Positions 42,124 through 50,749 of a stretch of 64,000 nt of DNA are shown in pieces. Under the pieces are notes generated by a model. The model was not told the DNA's origin. It did not search any database and was given only the letters and a program-made list of their open reading frames with translations. The DNA comes from Paenibacillus harenae (GTDB taxonomy: Bacteria > Bacillota > Bacilli > Paenibacillales > Paenibacillaceae): positions 186,001 to 250,000 of the forward strand of contig NZ_JAUSST010000004.1 in the NCBI RefSeq assembly GCF_030812415.1, written 5' to 3'. The position numbers were made by a program, and so were the translations under genes. Position 1 is the stretch's first letter; every line of letters begins with the position of its first letter.

Positions 42124-43553
42124 GCTTGCGACAATGGACAGGCTATTACTTAAGGATGCCGATAAAATTCAAGCTGACTTTGGGATCGACCGCGTTGATC
42201 TTGGCGCTTCTCGTCGGGTACAACATGCTGCAGTACATGATTATGGAACAATGGATCATTCATCGCGAGAAGAAAAACATCCAACAGAACATGAATGCGA
42301 TATTAAACGATTTTCTTGAACAGGAAATACGATTCAAACAAGACAACCTAGCCAGTATCAAACTATATATGAACAAAATGAATCGGGACGATCAACGGAT
42401 CCGCATCTTGGGAGACGATAATCGCGCGATTATTACGATAACGAATAACGTGCCGGACAATGGAACGAATGGGATTGGCGAAATGGAAAACCTATCACCC
42501 TCCCGACAAACATTCGGCATTTACAAAAAAAACGGCTATTCGCTGTTAATCATGAAGAGTCCGCTAACGATCCATGAGTTTACCGGGTCGGTGGAGATCG
42601 TCAAGAGCCTGAAACAGTTCGAGGAGCTGTCAAAGACGGTTTCTCAGGTTATGTTTTTCTTCGCCATAGGGGCCGTGGCGCTAAGTATTCTGGTAGGCTG
42701 GCTGCTAACGCGCAACTTGCTTAGACCGCTGCAGGGTATGGCGCAAACGATCAGGGACGTGAAGAGCAAAGGGATGCAGGAGAGAATGACTCCGGCGCTA
42801 AACGGAGACGAAATATCGACGTTGATGGTCATGTTCAATGACATGATGGACCAAGTGGAGGATGCCTTTCGGCAGCAAACGAGGTTTGTCGAGGATGCTT
42901 CCCACGAGCTTAGGACGCCTATCGCGATCATAGAGGGCCATCTAGCCTTGCTGCGAAGGTGGGGGAAAGACGATCCCGTCATTATGGGCGAATCGTTGGA
43001 CGCCTCGCTCGAAGAGTTCGCGCGATTAAAGCGGCTGGTCTTGGAGCTGCTAACGTTATCCCGTGCCGAGAAGGACGCGCAGGGTGCCGAATCCGCATTG
43101 GAAAATCTGCCTGGCGCAATCGAATCCATCGTGGATCGTTTTGCGGTCATCCATCCCGATTACGACTTCGAAACCGATGTGTGGAGAGCGATAGGAATAA
43201 GCTTAATGATTCCAATCGAACATCTGGAGCAAATTCTGCTCATCATTTTGGATAACGCCACCAAGTACTCTTTGCAACATAAAACCATCGTCATTAAAGC
43301 CGAGGTTAACGCGGAGCGGGTCGTTATCGAAGTCGTCGATCGGGGCATTGGAATTCCGGACAAAGACATTCCTTATGTTACGGAGAGATTCTACCGGGTA
43401 GACAAAGCCAGAAGCCGCGATCAAGGAGGGAACGGACTCGGGCTTGCCATCGCCAAGCGGCTCCTCGAACGTTACCAAGGCACGATCGCTATACGTTCCA
43501 AGGAGTTCTCCGGCACAACGGTTACAATCAGCTTGCCTAGTCTGCCTCGATAG
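42120..43553 (+). CDS. HAMP-domain sensor histidine kinase
   Basis: 477-aa classical HK: membrane helix about 19-40, extracytoplasmic sensor about 41-175 of unknown fold, helix about 177-197, HAMP (to about 250), HisKA with DASHELRTPIAI phospho-acceptor His, and HATPase_c with N-box ILDNATKYS, DRGIGIP and GNGLGLAIAK. Partner of the preceding regulator. The sensor domain shows no obvious iron-binding EExE motif. Confidence 0.95.
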   Translation: MSLRQWTGYYLRMPIKFKLTLGSTALILALLVGYNMLQYMIMEQWIIHREKKNIQQNMNAILNDFLEQEIRFKQDNLASIKLYMNKMNRDDQRIRILGDDNRAIITITNNVPDNGTNGIGEMENLSPSRQTFGIYKKNGYSLLIMKSPLTIHEFTGSVEIVKSLKQFEELSKTVSQVMFFFAIGAVALSILVGWLLTRNLLRPLQGMAQTIRDVKSKGMQERMTPALNGDEISTLMVMFNDMMDQVEDAFRQQTRFVEDASHELRTPIAIIEGHLALLRRWGKDDPVIMGESLDASLEEFARLKRLVLELLTLSRAEKDAQGAESALENLPGAIESIVDRFAVIHPDYDFETDVWRAIGISLMIPIEHLEQILLIILDNATKYSLQHKTIVIKAEVNAERVVIEVVDRGIGIPDKDIPYVTERFYRVDKARSRDQGGNGLGLAIAKRLLERYQGTIAIRSKEFSGTTVTISLPSLPR

Positions 43554-43589
43554 TAATACCGGTTCAGAAAAATGATGTAGGAGGGGTCT

Positions 43590-44675
43590 ATGTTGAAAAG
43601 GTTATCTGTCTATGTATTCGTTTCTGTCGTCCTCGCGGCTTGCGTACTCTTAGGCATTGGCGGACAACTCCGAAACCAATCCGGTGCGGCCAAAGTCGAT
43701 GAGCAAAACAAGGATAGGAAGAAGGAAAGCGTGACGGTGTACACGGCCAGGCATTATGAAGCGGATTCCGTCGTGTTCGAAGCCTTTACGAAGCGTACCG
43801 GCATCGAGGTCGTTGAAGTAAAGGGGACGCCGGAGGAGCTGGTGTCGCGCATGAAGCAGGATGCAGACGATTCCGATGCGGACTTGTTCTTTACCGTGGA
43901 CGGGGGCGTATTAAACTTCGCTAAACGCGAAAACGTTTTGCAGCCGCTGCGCTCCGAGGTTCTAGACAGTCAAGTCCCGGCCAAGTGGCGTGATCCCGAC
44001 TATTACTGGACGGGTGTCGCGACGCGGGCTCGCGTAATCGTATATGCGAAGGATAGGGTCAAACCGGAGGAACTTTCCACTTACGCCGGCTTGACGGATG
44101 GGAAGTGGAAGGGCAAGGTATTGATCAGGTCATCCTCCAGCTTGTATAACCAGTCGTTGCTTGCCTCTTTTATTGCGCTCGAAGGAGCAGATGGCGCACA
44201 GCGGTGGGCCAAGGGCATCGCGGACAACTTCGCTCGCGTACCAGAAGGCGGCGACCGCGAGCAAGCGAAAGCCATCGCCGACGGCATTGGAGACGTAGCC
44301 ATCATGAATACCTATTACGTAGGGCAGCTTGCAGCCTCGGAAGACCCCGACGAAGCACGAATCGCGGAAGGCTTAGGCGTGTTTTTTCCGAATCAGGAGA
44401 CGACGGGAGCTCACCTGAATATAAGCGGAATCGGACTTGCCCGTTATTCGAAAAATAGAGACAATGCGTTAAAGTTGGTGGAGTATATTACGAGCAAGGA
44501 AGGCCAAACGTTGTTGGCGAAGGAGAGCTTTGAGTTTCCGGTCAACGAGGAAGCGGAAGTCGGAGAACCGATCCGATCATGGGGGACCTTCAAGGCGCAG
44601 CAGTTGGACTTTGGCGCTCTGGAACATTACCGGCAAGCGGCGATCGATATCTTCGACGAAGTCGGTTGGCCATAA
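43590..44675 (+). CDS. Fe(III)-type ABC substrate-binding protein (FutA/FbpA-like), without permeases
   Basis: 361-aa exported binding protein with an N-terminal hydrophobic signal containing LAAC (possible lipobox, about residue 18). The mature domain begins VTVYTARHYEADSVVFEAF and includes NTYYVGQLAAS, the Tyr-Tyr segment that coordinates ferric iron in FbpA/FutA relatives. The C-terminal TSKEGQTLLA block is typical. No permease or ATPase follows. It lies 36 bp after the kinase in a Fur-boxed operon, so it may serve as a sensor accessory or use permeases encoded elsewhere. The ribosome site is close to the ATG; a TTG at 43593 is equally possible. Confidence 0.82.
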   Translation: MLKRLSVYVFVSVVLAACVLLGIGGQLRNQSGAAKVDEQNKDRKKESVTVYTARHYEADSVVFEAFTKRTGIEVVEVKGTPEELVSRMKQDADDSDADLFFTVDGGVLNFAKRENVLQPLRSEVLDSQVPAKWRDPDYYWTGVATRARVIVYAKDRVKPEELSTYAGLTDGKWKGKVLIRSSSSLYNQSLLASFIALEGADGAQRWAKGIADNFARVPEGGDREQAKAIADGIGDVAIMNTYYVGQLAASEDPDEARIAEGLGVFFPNQETTGAHLNISGIGLARYSKNRDNALKLVEYITSKEGQTLLAKESFEFPVNEEAEVGEPIRSWGTFKAQQLDFGALEHYRQAAIDIFDEVGWP

Positions 44676-44678
44676 GGG

Positions 44679-44714
44679 AGAGCAAGCCGCAGCTTAGCGT
44701 CTTGCTCTTCTTTA
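44679..44714. terminator. Bidirectional terminator
   Basis: Stem AGAGCAAG/CTTGCTCT (44679-44686, 44701-44708) followed by TCTTTATT, between the convergent binding-protein and pepT genes. Confidence 0.75.
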
Positions 44715-45947
44715 TTAGGCTAGTTCTTCGTACAGCTTGACGATCTCGACGATCGTATTCACGGCATGGAGCATATTGTCTACCGACACGTACTCGTATC
44801 GGCCATGGTAATTCTCGCCGCCGGTGAAGATGTTCGGCGTCGGTAGACCCATGTAGGAAAGCTGGGAGCCGTCCGTACCGCCGCGGATCGGCTGAATGAT
44901 CGGTTTAATGCCGAGGCGTTCCATTGCTTGCTTCGCGATGTCGACAATCTCTCTGACGGGCTCGATTTTCTCGCCCATATTGTAGTATTGATCCCGAAGC
45001 TCCAGTACGATTCGATCTTCTCCGTACTTCGCCTTTAGATCCTCGACGATGCCGGTTAGCTCGGCTTTGCGCCCATTGAACCTCTCGCGATCGTGGTCGC
45101 GAATCAAATAGCGAAGCTGCGCTTGCTCGACATCGCCTTGTATCGAAGACAGGTGGAAGAAACCTTCGTAACCCTCGGTATGTTCGGGTGCTTCATCTGC
45201 AGGCAGCTTGCTTTGAAGCTCCACGGAGATTTTCACCGCATTAACCATCTTGCCTTTGGCCGTGCCGGGGTGAACGTTCTTTCCCTTGATCGTTATTACG
45301 GCTGCTGCGGCATTGAAGCTCTCATACTGCAGCTCTCCCAACGGCCCGCCATCCAGCGTATAAGCATACGAAGCATCGAACGCCGCCACATCGAACTTAT
45401 GCGGACCTCTTCCGATTTCCTCGTCAGGCGTGAATGCGACCCTTATTCTTCCGTGTTTCACCTCGGGATGCTGCATGAGGTAATTCATCGCGGTCATAAT
45501 CTCGGCAATACCGGCTTTATCATCCGCTCCAAGCAGCGTTGTGCCGTCGGTTGTAATGAGCGTGTGGCCCTTATAACCAGCCAGCTCCGGGAAGTCGCGC
45601 GGCGACAAAATAACTTGAAGCTTCTCGTTCAGCGCTATGTCTCCACCGTCATACGATTCAACGATTTGCGGCTTGACGTCTGCGCCCGACAGCTCGGTCG
45701 CCGTATCGACATGGGCTAGGAAGCCAATCGTCGGTATCGGTTTATCCGTATTGGCCGGAAGGGTGGCCATTACATAACCATTCTCGTCAAGCGTAACCTC
45801 CTGCATGCCGATCGCCTTCAGTTCTTCCACGAGCATGCGCGCCAGCGTCAGCTGTCCCGGCGTAGAGGGGCAGCTTGTAAAGCTTTCATTCGATTGCGTA
45901 TCCACCTTCGCATAGGCGATGAAGCGATTAATGATATCGGTTTTCAT
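44715..45947 (-). CDS. pepT: Peptidase T (tripeptidase)
   Basis: 410-aa zinc aminopeptidase of family M20B that removes N-terminal residues from tripeptides in the cytoplasm. Metal and catalytic motifs are [22 protein letters not shown] (bridging Asp), [10 protein letters not shown] (catalytic Glu), [10 protein letters not shown] and [13 protein letters not shown], plus the C-terminal [12 protein letters not shown]is. Full length. Monocistronic. Confidence 0.96.
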   Translation of the reverse strand: MKTDIINRFIAYAKVDTQSNESFTSCPSTPGQLTLARMLVEELKAIGMQEVTLDENGYVMATLPANTDKPIPTIGFLAHVDTATELSGADVKPQIVESYDGGDIALNEKLQVILSPRDFPELAGYKGHTLITTDGTTLLGADDKAGIAEIMTAMNYLMQHPEVKHGRIRVAFTPDEEIGRGPHKFDVAAFDASYAYTLDGGPLGELQYESFNAAAAVITIKGKNVHPGTAKGKMVNAVKISVELQSKLPADEAPEHTEGYEGFFHLSSIQGDVEQAQLRYLIRDHDRERFNGRKAELTGIVEDLKAKYGEDRIVLELRDQYYNMGEKIEPVREIVDIAKQAMERLGIKPIIQPIRGGTDGSQLSYMGLPTPNIFTGGENYHGRYEYVSVDNMLHAVNTIVEIVKLYEELA

Positions 45948-46197
45948 CGTTAATAGTCAGCCTCCAATCCAAAAGGTCATATACATCATTATAATACAAA
46001 CCAGCGGGCGACGAGAAACGGTCGACAGGATATCCAAGGTTTAGCGAAAAAAACACAATATTATCGCCCTTCCCTTACTTGAACGGCGAATCGACTGGAA
46101 CAATAACTTTAAGCTAGTAACTTGGCATCCCAGCTAATGTTCAGCGTTACATGGGACGTCGCCACGAAGCGGATTTTAATCGAAACCTCGAAATCAT

Positions 46198-46238
46198 AAA
46201 AAAACAGGGCTGTCCCATTTCAAACCTAGGGCAGCCCT
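46198..46238 (-). terminator. Terminator for the GyrI-like gene
   Basis: On the minus strand a stem (46229-46238 with 46206-46216, one bulged base) is followed by seven Ts (46204-46198). Confidence 0.88.
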
Positions 46239-46245
46239 ATTTCTA

Positions 46246-46725
46246 TCATTGCTTCTTCACGATCGGTATCCATACCTCGCAGCGATAATCGTCGGCCGTC
46301 GTGTCACCCATCGGATAAACCTCGATTTCCGGTCCATCGGCATGCTCGTAGCCCGTAGCGGGAAACCATTCCTGATAAATGCGGCCGAATACGGTTTGTA
46401 TGGCATCAGGGAGAGAACCGACAGAAGCGAATATCGCCCAAGTGCATGCCGGAATCGTCCGCAGCGTCAATCCATCCGTAGGGTCTTGCTTTGTTTCCGC
46501 TGCGATCATATATGTGAAATCACCTTGCTCCGGCTTCATATCGAGACAGATTCCGAGCAAATTACCGCCGTTCCCGGCCTCCTCAACTTGCTGGACGCTT
46601 CCGTTGCCATGGCATTCTGCCCAGAATTTCGGGATATCGCGCAAGTTTTGCCCATCCCGGCATGTAACCTCGATCGATTTGCCAATAACCGTAAAAGCTT
46701 CTTTCTCTTCAATGCGGTAGTCCAT
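46246..46725 (-). CDS. GyrI-like / AraC effector-binding domain protein
   Basis: 159-aa stand-alone small-molecule-binding protein. The N-terminus YRIEEKEAFTVIGKSIEV and the C-terminal YQEWFPATGYEHADGPEIEVYP are typical of the GyrI-like/SOUL-type effector-binding fold that also forms the sensor of some AraC regulators. There is no DNA-binding domain. ATG 46725 has GGGAG eight bases upstream; the upstream ATG (46752) lacks a site. Possible roles include binding of hydrophobic drugs or metabolites. Confidence 0.87.
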   Translation of the reverse strand: MDYRIEEKEAFTVIGKSIEVTCRDGQNLRDIPKFWAECHGNGSVQQVEEAGNGGNLLGICLDMKPEQGDFTYMIAAETKQDPTDGLTLRTIPACTWAIFASVGSLPDAIQTVFGRIYQEWFPATGYEHADGPEIEVYPMGDTTADDYRCEVWIPIVKKQ

Positions 46726-46792
46726 GTCTTTGTCTCCCTTCAAAGCAGCCATTCCGATCGCATCGCTACTGATGACTTTACGTTGAATAAGA

Positions 46793-46832
46793 AAAGGCCG
46801 AGCGGGAGTTAATAGCTACTCGCTCGGCCTTT
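46793..46832. terminator. Terminator-like hairpin with no obvious upstream gene
   Basis: A 12-bp perfect outer stem (46793-46804 with 46821-46832). On the minus strand it is followed by TTTTCTTATT, about 65 bp before the GyrI-like start, so it could be a leader attenuator for that gene. On the plus strand there is no gene to terminate. The remaining spacer to 47035 shows nothing else I can name. Confidence 0.6.
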
Positions 46833-47035
46833 ATATACGCCGTAAACCTATTTTTGACAAATCTTAAGCTAGGGGGTCCGTCCTCGATCTCTATAATAAT
46901 AGTATAGCTGGGACGAAATTATAAGTCTATACTTTTTTTGCTAATTTGGATATATTTTTTGAGCGGCGTTTGCGAAGTGTCATCGGACTTGTTTGGAAGT
47001 AGGTTATACATACAAATAGCAGGAGGTTGTTTGCA

Positions 47036-47851
47036 ATGCAGGACACTATTATACAATTGGAAGGGATCGGGAAGTCGTTCAAAGTAGCGAAGCGTTCGGC
47101 TGGTTTGGTGCAGGCGGCGAAAGCGTTGCTCGTCAGAGACTACAACGTTGTCGAGGCGCTGAAGGATATTTCCTTCTCGATTGGCAAAGGCGAGATTGTC
47201 GGTTACATCGGTCCGAACGGAGCGGGCAAGTCGACGACCATCAAAGTCATGAGCGGCATACTCGTGCCGGACGAAGGAAGCTGCCAGATTATGGGTTATA
47301 CGCCTTGGACGGATCGCGTTACCTATGTGAAAAATATCGGCGTCGTGTTCGGCCAGCGATCTCAGCTGTGGTGGGACGTGCCGGTCATCGATTCCTACGA
47401 ACTGTTGAAAGATATTTATAAGATACCCCGGCAAATGTACGAGGACAATCTCCGCATGCTGAGCGAGACGCTGGATCTCGCGGAATTCATACGTACACCC
47501 GTGCGTCAGCTTAGCCTAGGCCAAAGAATGCGCTGCGAGATTGCGGCTTCGCTGCTGCATAGCCCGAGCCTATTGTTCCTTGACGAACCGACGATCGGGC
47601 TGGACGCGGTAAGCAAGCTAGCCGTGCGGCAGTTTATTAAGACGATTAATAAGGAACAGGGCGTAACGGTCATTCTGACAACGCATGATATGGCCGATAT
47701 CGAAGCGCTGGCGGACCGAATTCTTATGATCGGCAAAGGCACTTTGTTATACGACGGGAGCCTGGAGCAGCTCCGCGGCCGATTCGGCGTGCAGGAGAAA
47801 GAGTCCTTGGATGAGATGATCGTTCAGCTCTATAAGGAGCATCAAATATGA
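47036..47851 (+). CDS. ABC-2 type exporter, ATP-binding protein
   Basis: 271-aa ATPase: Walker A GPNGAGKST, Q-loop GVVFGQRSQLWWDVP, signature LSLGQRMR, Walker B LLFLDEPT, switch His in LTTHD. The WWDVP extension after the Q-loop is characteristic of an exporter group that pairs with two different small permeases, including the Synechocystis viologen exporter as I recall. AGGAGG precedes ATG 47036. ATGA overlap with the first permease. Confidence 0.92.
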   Translation: MQDTIIQLEGIGKSFKVAKRSAGLVQAAKALLVRDYNVVEALKDISFSIGKGEIVGYIGPNGAGKSTTIKVMSGILVPDEGSCQIMGYTPWTDRVTYVKNIGVVFGQRSQLWWDVPVIDSYELLKDIYKIPRQMYEDNLRMLSETLDLAEFIRTPVRQLSLGQRMRCEIAASLLHSPSLLFLDEPTIGLDAVSKLAVRQFIKTINKEQGVTVILTTHDMADIEALADRILMIGKGTLLYDGSLEQLRGRFGVQEKESLDEMIVQLYKEHQI

Positions 47852-48651
47852 GAGCCTATGTCTCGGTGTGGAAGCTGAGATTCATCAATGGGATGCAGTA
47901 TCGCGCAGCCGCGATTGCAGGCGCATTGACGCAATTGTTTTTCGGATTCGTCTTCATTATGATCTACATGGCCTTCTATAGCCACAGCAGCGGGCAGCCG
48001 CCTATGTCGTTGAAGGAGGTCATAACCTACGTCTGGCTGCAGCAAATCTTTCTTTCCTTCATCATGTTATGGTTTCGCGACAATGAAATCTTCGATCTAA
48101 TAACGAGCGGCAACATCGCTTATGAGTTATGCCGGCCGATCGGCGTATACCCGCTTTGGTTCGCCAAGCTGCTCGCTCAGCGCGTAACAAGCGCCGTACT
48201 TCGCAGCATACCCATACTAATTGTCGTCTTCTTCTTGCCTGAGCCTTATCGAATGGCATGGCCTCCGGACTTGCCAACGCTTTTTCTGTTCGTTGCTTCT
48301 CTTCTGCTTGGCTTGCTCGTCATTGTAGCGGTATCGATGTTGATCTATATATCGGTATTCTGGACGTTGTCACCGACCGGATCCACGCTTATGATTTCGG
48401 TCGCCGGCGAATTTTTTGCAGGAATGATCGTTCCCGTGCCGCTTATGCCGGATTGGCTGCAGAAGTTTACGTATGCATTGCCGTTTCGCTGGACGGTCGA
48501 TTTTCCGTTCCGCGTGTACTCGGGTCATATTCCGCAGACGGAGGCGTTATGGGGCATGATCATTCAGATCTGTTGGTTATGCTTACTTATTGGGTTTGGT
48601 TATGCCAGCTTGCGAAGAGCGCTGCGCCAAGTCGTCATACAGGGAGGATGA
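47848..48651 (+). CDS. ABC-2 type exporter permease 1
   Basis: 267-aa membrane protein with six hydrophobic helices. N-terminus RAYVSVWKLRFINGMQYRAAA and the central ELCRPIGVYPLWFAKLLAQR loop fit the ABC-2 permease family associated with this ATPase type. It starts inside the ATPase stop codon and is translation-coupled. Exported substrate unknown. Confidence 0.88.
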   Translation: MRAYVSVWKLRFINGMQYRAAAIAGALTQLFFGFVFIMIYMAFYSHSSGQPPMSLKEVITYVWLQQIFLSFIMLWFRDNEIFDLITSGNIAYELCRPIGVYPLWFAKLLAQRVTSAVLRSIPILIVVFFLPEPYRMAWPPDLPTLFLFVASLLLGLLVIVAVSMLIYISVFWTLSPTGSTLMISVAGEFFAGMIVPVPLMPDWLQKFTYALPFRWTVDFPFRVYSGHIPQTEALWGMIIQICWLCLLIGFGYASLRRALRQVVIQGG

Positions 48652-48656
48652 TAGCG

Positions 48657-49439
48657 ATGCGACTATATTTCAAATATGTATCGATCCTGTTCAAGTCCCA
48701 GCTGCAATACCGCGCTTCCTTCTGGCTGCTCAGCTTCGGACAGTTTTTGGTTCCGTTCACGGTGTTCGCCGGATTGTACTTTATGTTCGAGCGGTTTGGA
48801 CAATTGCAAGGGTGGACCTTCTTCGAGGCGGCTCTGTGCTTCGGCATCATTCATATGGCGTTCTCGCTTAGCGAATGCTTCGCGCGCGGTTTCGATGCGT
48901 TCTCGGGTCTCGTCAGAAGAGGGGAATTCGATCGCCTACTTGTTCGTCCCCGTAGCACGGTGCTGCAGGTGCTTGGATCGCAATTCGAGTTTACGAGAGT
49001 CGGGCGAATGCTGCAAAGCGCGATTGTGTTAGGCTGGGCGCTGTACAGTCTGCCGGTGGAATGGAATACGGCGAAGGTAACGACGCTGATCTTGATGATC
49101 GTTGGCGGCGTCTTCATCTTCGCCGGCATCTATATTTTGATGGCGACCCTGTGCTTCTGGACGATTCAAGGGCTGGAGATTGCGAACATATTGACGGACG
49201 GAGGGCGGGAGATGGCGCAATACCCGCTTAATATATACGAGAGATGGGTCAAAATTTTCTTTACGTACGTCATTCCGTTCGGGTGCGTTAACTATTTGCC
49301 GCTTCTCTATATACTCGGCAAGCAGGACGGCAACGAATGGTTCTATATGCTGCTGCCGTTAGCGGGTATATTGTTCCTGCTGCCTTGTCTAGCGATATGG
49401 CATATCGGCGTCCGACATTATCGCTCGACGGGCTCCTGA
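48657..49439 (+). CDS. ABC-2 type exporter permease 2
   Basis: 260-aa second permease, six helices. FKSQLQYRASFWLLSFGQF and GEFDRLLVRPRSTVLQVL are family features. The open frame runs upstream through the first permease, but GGAGG (48643-48647) is nine bases before ATG 48657, just after that gene's stop, which fixes the start. The two permeases are distant homologues and presumably form a heterodimer. Confidence 0.88.
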   Translation: MRLYFKYVSILFKSQLQYRASFWLLSFGQFLVPFTVFAGLYFMFERFGQLQGWTFFEAALCFGIIHMAFSLSECFARGFDAFSGLVRRGEFDRLLVRPRSTVLQVLGSQFEFTRVGRMLQSAIVLGWALYSLPVEWNTAKVTTLILMIVGGVFIFAGIYILMATLCFWTIQGLEIANILTDGGREMAQYPLNIYERWVKIFFTYVIPFGCVNYLPLLYILGKQDGNEWFYMLLPLAGILFLLPCLAIWHIGVRHYRSTGS

Positions 49440-49455
49440 GCCCGCCTAACTAAAC

Positions 49456-49488
49456 AAGCCCGCTCCTTCGCGCAGCAGGAGCGGGCTT
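49456..49488 (+). terminator. Hairpin terminator after exporter operon
   Basis: A perfect 12-bp stem (49456-49467 with 49477-49488) followed by GCTTCATT. Strong stem, weak T tract. It lies between convergent genes. Confidence 0.7.
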
Positions 49489-49504
49489 GCTTCATTCTAC
49501 AGCT

Positions 49505-49936
49505 CTAGATGATGGATACATAGGCGACGGAACGGTTCTTGAGCACCGTCTCTTCGGCATTGCCTTCGATGAACGTAGGGTTGTCGATATGGGCGAGTAG
49601 ATCGTCGATCGCAGTGCTGAACAGTTCGTTCAGCCGTCCATCCACATGGCCGGGCAGAAGCGAATCGTACAGCGAGTCGGGATCGGTAAACGCTCCGATA
49701 AACCCTCGAAGCGGCTCGCTCCATTGTTTCAGATCGATCTGGCTGTCGGACTCGGGTGCGAAAAATTCGCCCCAGCCAACGCCTTTGTTGCTTACTAATC
49801 GAAGACATACGCGAAAACCGGAAGAATCGACGGCGAGGGCAGGAATAACAAACAGTTCGATGCGAGTAATGGAAAGACGGTCCGGAGAATCAAGATCGGA
49901 CAAAAACGACAAGTGGCTGTCTGATTGCGACAACAT
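49505..49936 (-). CDS. Orphan 143-aa protein controlled by c-di-AMP riboswitch
   Basis: 143-aa protein of unknown function. Residues about 20-90 (ITRIELFVIPALAVDSSGF..., GVGWGEFFAPE) faintly resemble the N-terminal capping domain of enolase-superfamily enzymes such as muconate cycloisomerases, but the catalytic barrel is absent. It could be a relic, a stand-alone domain or unrelated. No signal peptide or membrane helix, unlike most genes under ydaO riboswitches (wall hydrolases, K+ or osmolyte transporters). The ribosome site AGGAGAGG lies within the riboswitch expression platform directly upstream. Confidence 0.65.
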   Translation of the reverse strand: MLSQSDSHLSFLSDLDSPDRLSITRIELFVIPALAVDSSGFRVCLRLVSNKGVGWGEFFAPESDSQIDLKQWSEPLRGFIGAFTDPDSLYDSLLPGHVDGRLNELFSTAIDDLLAHIDNPTFIEGNAEETVLKNRSVAYVSII

Positions 49937-49939
49937 AAA

Positions 49940-50100
49940 TAACCTCTCCTTATTCCGCTTACGAGGTTAGCTGTCGGATTCGGGTCAGAGAGATTCCCTA
50001 CCAAGGTTACAAGTCCTTGGATTCACCCCTTGCGAGCGGATCGATCGATCCAGGTAGTGGCTCGCGTTGGTTCCCCCGTTTTTTCGCACGAAAAATTCAG
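49940..50100 (-). promoter_or_regulatory. Cyclic di-AMP riboswitch (ydaO/yuaA type)
   Basis: Read on the minus strand, the conserved ydaO blocks occur in order: ACGGGGGAACCAA, GGGGTGAATCC, GGTAGGG, TCTCTCTGACCCGAATCCG and CAGCTAACCTCGTAAGCG. The spacing is like that of the B. subtilis ydaO leader as I remember it. The expression platform is visible: TAACCTC (49969-49963) is fully complementary to GAGGTTA (49946-49940), which overlaps the ribosome site AGGAGAGG of the 143-aa gene. Translation is therefore probably shut off or on by this helix. Confidence 0.93.
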
Positions 50101-50264
50101 CGTTAGTATGCCGTATATTATAAAGCTAATCGTTGTATTTGTAAACTGTTTTACCTTAATATTCAGACAATTACGACGCATTAACCTCAGTCATTTACAT
50201 GGTAAATGTTAAGTTGGGTTATGCTGGAACATGCGGCATTCGCGCATGAGTACATGTATTATTC

Positions 50265-50597
50265 CTATTGTTGATCTGCCTGCAGGTTCGGTTCAATCCA
50301 GTCCGCCGACCATTTCTGTATCTCACGAATGACGGGCTCTAAAGCTCTGCCTTTATCGGTTAATGAGTATTCTATGCGAACAGGGATGTCCGGATAGACG
50401 TGACGAACGACGACGCCTTCTGCCTCCAGCTCCTTCAGCCGTTCTGACAGCAACCTGCCGCTGATCGGCAAGGCACCCTGTATCGTGCAGAAACGTTGCG
50501 TCCCCTCTAACAGTTGATAAATGATCAGGCCGGTCCAACGCCTGCTGAACATATCCATCCCCTTCTCGAAACGGGGACAAAGAGTCTGTTGTTCCAT
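50265..50597 (-). CDS. HxlR family transcriptional regulator
   Basis: 110-aa winged-helix regulator. Family signature: Cys14-containing N-terminus (LCPRFEKGMDMFSRRWTGLI), then GALPISGRLLSERLKELEAEGVV as recognition region and YSLTDKGRAL wing. HxlR/YodB-type proteins often sense electrophiles or quinones through an N-terminal Cys, and C6 is in the right place. ATG 50597 has AGAGGTG; an upstream start exists without a site. Divergent from a dioxygenase gene, its likely target. Confidence 0.92.
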   Translation of the reverse strand: MEQQTLCPRFEKGMDMFSRRWTGLIIYQLLEGTQRFCTIQGALPISGRLLSERLKELEAEGVVVRHVYPDIPVRIEYSLTDKGRALEPVIREIQKWSADWIEPNLQADQQ

Positions 50598-50624
50598 TCG
50601 TATCACCTCTTTTGTCTTCTTCAC

Positions 50625-50653
50625 AGTATACCCCCAATATAGTTTTTATACAA
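50625..50653 (-). promoter_or_regulatory. Promoter of the HxlR gene
   Basis: On the minus strand, -35 TTGTAT (50653-50648) and -10 TATACT (50630-50625) are separated by 17 bp, about 30 bp from the start codon. Confidence 0.65.
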
Positions 50654-50677
50654 GCGCACTTCTTGACTGTTAATTAC

Positions 50678-50706
50678 TTGACTATCTTTAGTTGTGAAAC
50701 TATAAT
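50678..50706 (+). promoter_or_regulatory. Promoter and candidate HxlR operator of the dioxygenase gene
   Basis: -35 TTGACT (50678-50683), 17-bp spacer and -10 TATAAT (50701-50706) form a near-consensus sigma-A promoter. The inverted repeat TAGTT-GTGA-AACTA (50689-50702) lies in the spacer, well placed for repression by the divergent HxlR protein. Confidence 0.75.
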
Positions 50707-50749
50707 TAGTTACGAATAGTAAGTGAATCGAAACGAAGGGGCGTTCAAT

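Noticed and set aside
43590-44675. Molybdate or polyamine binding protein
   Set aside because: The YTARHY start and NTYYVGQ segment fit ferric-binding proteins better, and the Fur box agrees.
48258-48656. Upstream extension of the second exporter permease
   Set aside because: It overlaps the first permease in another frame; a ribosome site fixes the start at 48657.
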